This document shows, piece by piece, positions 30,602 to 33,994 of a stretch of 33,994 nucleotides of DNA. Every line of letters begins with the position of its first letter. Positions within the stretch are counted from its first letter, which is position 1. Under the pieces are notes generated by a model. It saw only the letters and a program-made list of their open reading frames with translations. It was not told where the DNA came from and did no database searches. Position numbers and translations under genes: made by a program. The stretch is from Chara braunii (taxonomy: Eukaryota > Streptophyta > Charophyceae > Charales > Characeae): positions 352,760-386,753 of the forward strand of contig BFEA01000103.1 in NCBI GenBank assembly GCA_003427395.1, in the 5' to 3' direction.

Positions 30602-31015
30602 GCATCACTAATTAGTAATTACTAATTACTAATTACTAATTTCCAATTACTAATTAGATGACGAGTATAATGGATTGTAGTTGTGAGCTCTTCCTCAATG
30701 GCAGACATTCATTCTGCGACTGTCACCAGCAGTTCTCACAGGTTGTTTTGCATCTCACATTCCTTCCATCTCAGCGGCATGAGTGCTCACATGCCGGCCA
30801 TATGACGTTACGAAAGGGTCCTCACAGGTTGTCTTGCATCTCACATTCCTTCCATCTCAGCGGCATGAGCGAGTACATGCCATCTCACATTCCATCTCAG
30901 GGGCATGGGTACATGCCGGCCTTATGAATTTAGGAAAGGATCTTCACAGGTTGTTTTTTTTTGCATCCCACATTCCATCTCAGCCGTTGTTTGGCATCTC
31001 ACATTCCTAATTAGC
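30602..31015 (+). repeat. (ATTACTA)n tract and 96-112-bp degenerate tandem repeat
   Basis: 30608-30657 is a run of TAATTACTAATT units. From 30736 three units start TCACAGGTTGT (30736, 30832, 30944), each followed by GCATC.CACATTCC, ATCTCAG.GGCATG and ACATGCCGGCC. A decayed fourth unit lies near 31060-31110. Non-coding. Confidence 0.85.
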
Positions 31016-31996
31016 TGCCAATTGAAATGCAATGCTCATCTTCTTGAACCTTTTTCATTTCAGCGGTGCGCAAGTACATGCCGCGCATGTGAACACAGGG
31101 ATCTTTGCATTTCAAATTTCAAAATACTAACTTTTGTGGCAAGTGACAGAAAGGGAACTTGCATAAGAAAGATTCAAAAAACTTCAAATGAAAATAGACG
31201 GTTTGGACCTTTGCTACGTAGGGAACTTAACTTACCTTGTTGGTTTATTAACTTTATTTGGTGTCCACTGTATGGACTGGTGACAGGTCTGGCTTACAAA
31301 AGGTGTGAGACGCTTGTTATAATAATGACCCTGAAAAAACCTCCTGAAAGTTTGGGGCTCTGATAGCCGCTTCTCTTTTTGGCTTCCTTCCTCAAAATAC
31401 CTTGTTAAGGACTCAGAAAGAGAGATCTTCGGACATTTCCCAGCCTATTGTTGTCCCTATTGACGCTGGTGGCAATGGTACTTCAATGGATGGCAATGGT
31501 ATTCAACTCTCTGGAGTCTCTCCTGGGCCCAAAAAAGTGGGGGAAACTTCCCAAGTCCCAGACTTAAGAACAGCAAGGATGTCACAGCGGAAGGCCCCAA
31601 ATAGACACAGGATTGTGCACACAGGGCAGGAAGGAAAAATAGAGATCAGACAGCGGCTGAACGACGAGACAGAGTGGTCTCTGTCAGAGTCTGTCTGTCC
31701 ACTACGTGCTCGGGAGTTTGGCAAATAGTGCCGCTATCTGGGTCTGGGTTTCCGAATTCTCAACGCCTGAGAAGTGAAGTGCAACAAGCACTTGGGTTAA
31801 GTCATTGGGGTGCGATGGCCCTGGCGCAGACTCAATCTGTCATGTGACGATTGTGACCTACCGGGAGCTCTACGCCATGACTCGTGACTCGTGTCCAAGC
31901 AATGTATGCAAGCAGAGCGTCAATCACCGAGTGCAGAGCTCTGAGGATGAACGGCATGGATGCAGACTCAGTGTGGCATGCAACTGGCTTCTCTGA
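31016..31996. other. Intergenic, no gene recognised
   Basis: The open plus frame 31402-31728 has no recognisable domain and no exon-intron context that I can defend. Confidence 0.4.
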
Positions 31997-32366
31997 CAGG
32001 GAAACAGCCCATTCATCAAGTGCAAGGACAACAAGGTTGCTTGGACATCAGTCATCGCATAGGTCTCCGATCGACACTGCTGCCCGCTGACTTGATGACG
32101 GACTGTTTTCATGTGAGGGAAAGCACCTGGCAGGGAAAGCAGGTCAGATGAGCCTGACAAGGAAACAGCCCTTCATCAACTTGAAGCGGAATGACAGAAA
32201 TATCGAGCAGACATCTGTATCATCACGATTTATTTATGTCCGAGAAATACACTGCAAAATTGTGCATCAAAGGCTGTCTGTCGAGATCCCAGTGTGATGG
32301 CATAGATACAGATACAGTGTGCCCACGTGATTCACTTTCTCTAACAGGGAAAAGTCCGTCATCAAG
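31963..32366 (+). repeat. Dispersed GGGAAACAG..CRTCATCAAG motif, four copies, one inverted
   Basis: Direct copies at 31997-32020, 32158-32180 and 32345-32366, and an inverted copy at 32091-32110 (CTTGATGACGGACTGTTTTC). The first and last lie in a longer shared unit with CAGTGTG..CA and CT.TCTCT.ACAGGG. GTCCGTCATCAAG of the last copy is perfectly complementary to the inverted one. Confidence 0.65.
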
Positions 32367-32432
32367 CAGAATGGCGTCAAACCACACGAGTAGACCGACC
32401 GCGCAGGCAAACTTTAGAGTCAAAAAAAAAAA

Positions 32433-32615
32433 GAGTCATTCCGAAAAGTTAGGGGGCTTACCCCACGACGGCCCTCCGGGGGGTAGGCGGGAAACAAAAA
32501 CTGTTGTCCCATGTGTGTGCCAGGGTTGGCACTGGCGTCGCGCGGGATAAATAAAAAATGTCCACCCGCCCCAGGCCCGGCCTGGGGCGAGTCCCCTAAC
32601 TTTTAGGAACGACTC
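32433..32615. mobile_element. Foldback element of a second type
   Basis: 183 bp. The left arm begins GAGTCATTCCGAAAAGTTAG, and the right arm is the reverse complement of GAGTCGTTCCTAAAAGTTAG. The arms are 32 bp with five mismatches and both are followed inward by CCCC. The middle contains the internal palindrome CCCCAGGCCCGGCCTGGGG. The ends differ from the CTACC family, so this is a separate element. No target duplication is clear. Confidence 0.8.
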
Positions 32616-33479
32616 ATTTCGGTTTTCAGAAAAATGAGGCTCCAATGTACTTGCGGTTTAATGTCAATCAGAGCTGCGATGATTCAGGTCTGCAAAATGC
32701 ACAGTAGAGTGTCAGTCAGAGACCAATCACATCCCAGCCACAAGCATCAGAAAAGCAGCATTTTGTGAACAATATTAACAGCATTTATTTATATAATATA
32801 ATATAATATGATCCCTGGTATGAGGCCTTTAACCGTCGTAACAGTGGCCCAAGGGAATGATGTTCAATGAACCAAACACACTCAAGGCAACGCCCCTGGC
32901 GCAATCATGCAGGTTAAGAATTTAAAGAGGTAGAAATTCCATAGAAATTCCATAGAAATTCCGAAACCTCTTATATCTGATGACAACTCCTATATCTGAG
33001 AGCTTCCTTCATGGACATTGAACTTGATCAAATTCTACCGCAGACATGAAATTTACAATGCCTAAGAACTTAGTAAAAACTTAAAAAGTCCTAAATTATT
33101 TGTCTAAATAGGAAAACAATACCAAAAAACATAGGGAGATGGACCACTCTGAAAGAAGCTGCACTGGTATGCTGGTGCAGGCCCTTTGCTGGAAGGCGAA
33201 TCGGAAACATTTGGAACGCCTTTCGACTGTGCCCTGTGCCAGCATGGTCCACTTTTGGTCCATAATACTATGTATGAGGACACATACTATTACGTAAAAA
33301 ATAATTAACACCCGCGTGAAGACCACAACTGAAAGCAAGCAAGCAAGCAACGAAGACCCGCAGACAACCTGGTACAAGTGCTCTCCTTACGAGGACGGCA
33401 GCATTGAACAGATCTCTCCTTTTGTGCGCACCACTACGGTAGCCTACCGGGTAGTCCCCGTTTATCACAGGACGAGTCA
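32616..33479. other. Intergenic, downstream of the rhodanese gene
   Basis: No gene recognised. Minor repeats are (TATAA)n near 32790-32810, CATAGAAATTC twice at 32939-32961 and GCAAGCAA at 33335-33350. Confidence 0.45.
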
Positions 33480-33735
33480 CGCCTGAGAAAGAGAAAGCCT
33501 GCCTACACTGCCCTACAGAGTGGAGCTTTCGGGAGGGGAGAGGTTTTTGTAAACATTCATTAAGAAGAGCGCGACGTTCCGGAACAGCTTCGATACACCA
33601 CCGACTGAAGAAGAAAAAAAAGCCCGTCTGTCTACACCACCCTACAGAGTGGAGCTCTCTGGAGGGGATAGTTTTTTGTAAACATTCATTAAGAAGAGCG
33701 TAAGGTTCAGGAACAGCTTCGATACACCACCAACA
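33480..33735 (-). repeat. 129-bp tandem duplication of the rhodanese gene 3' end
   Basis: 33480-33606 and 33607-33735 are homologous with offset 129. Read on the minus strand each contains GGTGGTGTATCGAAGCTGTT, the C-terminal codons, the stop TAG and a pyrimidine-rich trailer ending in CAG. The left copy still encodes 29 codons to the stop without a frameshift (GGVSKLFRNVALFLMNVYKN and LSPPESSTL), against GGVSKLFLNLTLFLMNVYKK in the gene itself. I count eight base differences in 90. Confidence 0.85.
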
Positions 33736-33867
33736 GTGGCGAATCTAAGTTCGGTATCCCCTACGACGTCAGGAAAATCATCTGGTTTAGAAGAATTGAA
33801 ACCTCCTCTTAACCATACCATGTTCGTAAAACCTGCATCGTACAGCTCCTCAACGGCAAGCAGCGAC
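33642..33867 (-). CDS. Rhodanese-like protein (chloroplast STR10-like), last exon
   Basis: The minus strand, from a likely splice acceptor (TTTGTGAACGCAG before 33867), encodes SLLAVEELYDAGFTNMVWLR, GGFNSSKPDDFP and TELRFATVGGVSKLFLNLT, with stop TAG at 33642-33644. This is the C-terminal third of a rhodanese (sulfurtransferase-like) domain. The pattern GGF....DFP....ELRFAT.GGVS plus a hydrophobic tail is typical of the plant chloroplast rhodanese-like protein 10 family, whose substrate is not established. The catalytic Cys loop should lie in the preceding exon outside the window. The exon starts with the last base of a codon. An open frame continues upstream to an ATG at 33935, but this looks like intron. 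The gene's 3' end is duplicated just downstream. Confidence 0.78.
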
Positions 33868-33969
33868 CTGCGTTCACAAACCCAACATTCATGGAAAAGA
33901 CCCTTTATCATTTGTCCATTTGGTGATTGATCCAATGAGCGAGTGAAGCACTCAGACCGTGTGCTGGCA

Positions 33970-33984
33970 GAGAGAGAGAGAGAG
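33970..33984 (+). repeat. (AG)n tract in presumed intron
   Basis: Seven AG units at the right window edge, inside the presumed intron upstream of the rhodanese exon. Confidence 0.9.
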
Positions 33985-33994
33985 GGAGTGCTCA

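Noticed and set aside
31402-31728. A 108-residue plus open frame of normal composition.
   Set aside because: No domain, no conserved motif and no transcript signals. Kept only as unassigned sequence.

Overview
The window reads as nuclear DNA of a green plant (streptophyte, land plant or charophyte-like alga). It carries decayed copies of mitochondrial nad2 and of plastid petA and rpoC1, two retrotransposon primer-binding sites that match plant tRNA-iMet and tRNA-Asp, a Ty3/gypsy chromovirus, and at the right edge the last exon of a plant-type chloroplast rhodanese. The long A/T homopolymers, the abundant simple repeats and a single N at 17240 suggest a large, repeat-rich draft genome. A Chara-like genome is possible, but the sequence does not prove it.

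Layout. 1-5195 is non-coding and repeat-rich. It holds a palindromic foldback element (1552-1667), a 5'-truncated U6 snRNA copy flanked by a 14-bp direct repeat (2110-2214), a bare poly(A) tract flanked by a 12-bp direct repeat (3361-3413), a possible tRNA-derived SINE and a (TC)n tract. 5196-6080 is a tandemly duplicated repeat of about 680 bp. Its second copy is interrupted at 6080 and resumes at 22600.

The interruption, 6081-22599, is one 16.5-kb LTR retrotransposon on the minus strand. It has LTRs at 6081-6417 and 22309-22599, a 5-bp target duplication (CGTTG) and a tRNA-iMet-like primer site at 22293-22307. It encodes degenerate gag, protease, reverse transcriptase, RNase H, integrase and chromodomain between 13797 and 7595. 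Its leader, between the primer site and gag, is unusually long (8.5 kb) and consists of nested tandem repeats: 161-bp units carrying hairpins, a 91-bp satellite, a 53-bp minisatellite, a 26-bp minisatellite and purine-rich tracts.

To the right, 22976-33480 is intergenic. It holds a tRNA-Asp-primed LTR element remnant (about 25490), a mitochondrial nad2 fragment (26080-26360), joined plastid petA and rpoC1 fragments (26925-27210), three more foldback elements (29245, 30108, 32433) and several tandem repeats. The window ends with the terminal exon of a minus-strand rhodanese gene. The 3' end of this gene, including its last 29 codons and stop, is tandemly duplicated.

No intact protein gene lies wholly inside the window. 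The most striking signals are the hairpin repeats with a covarying base pair in the retroelement leader, the related foldback family on both sides of it, and the duplicated 3' end of the rhodanese gene.
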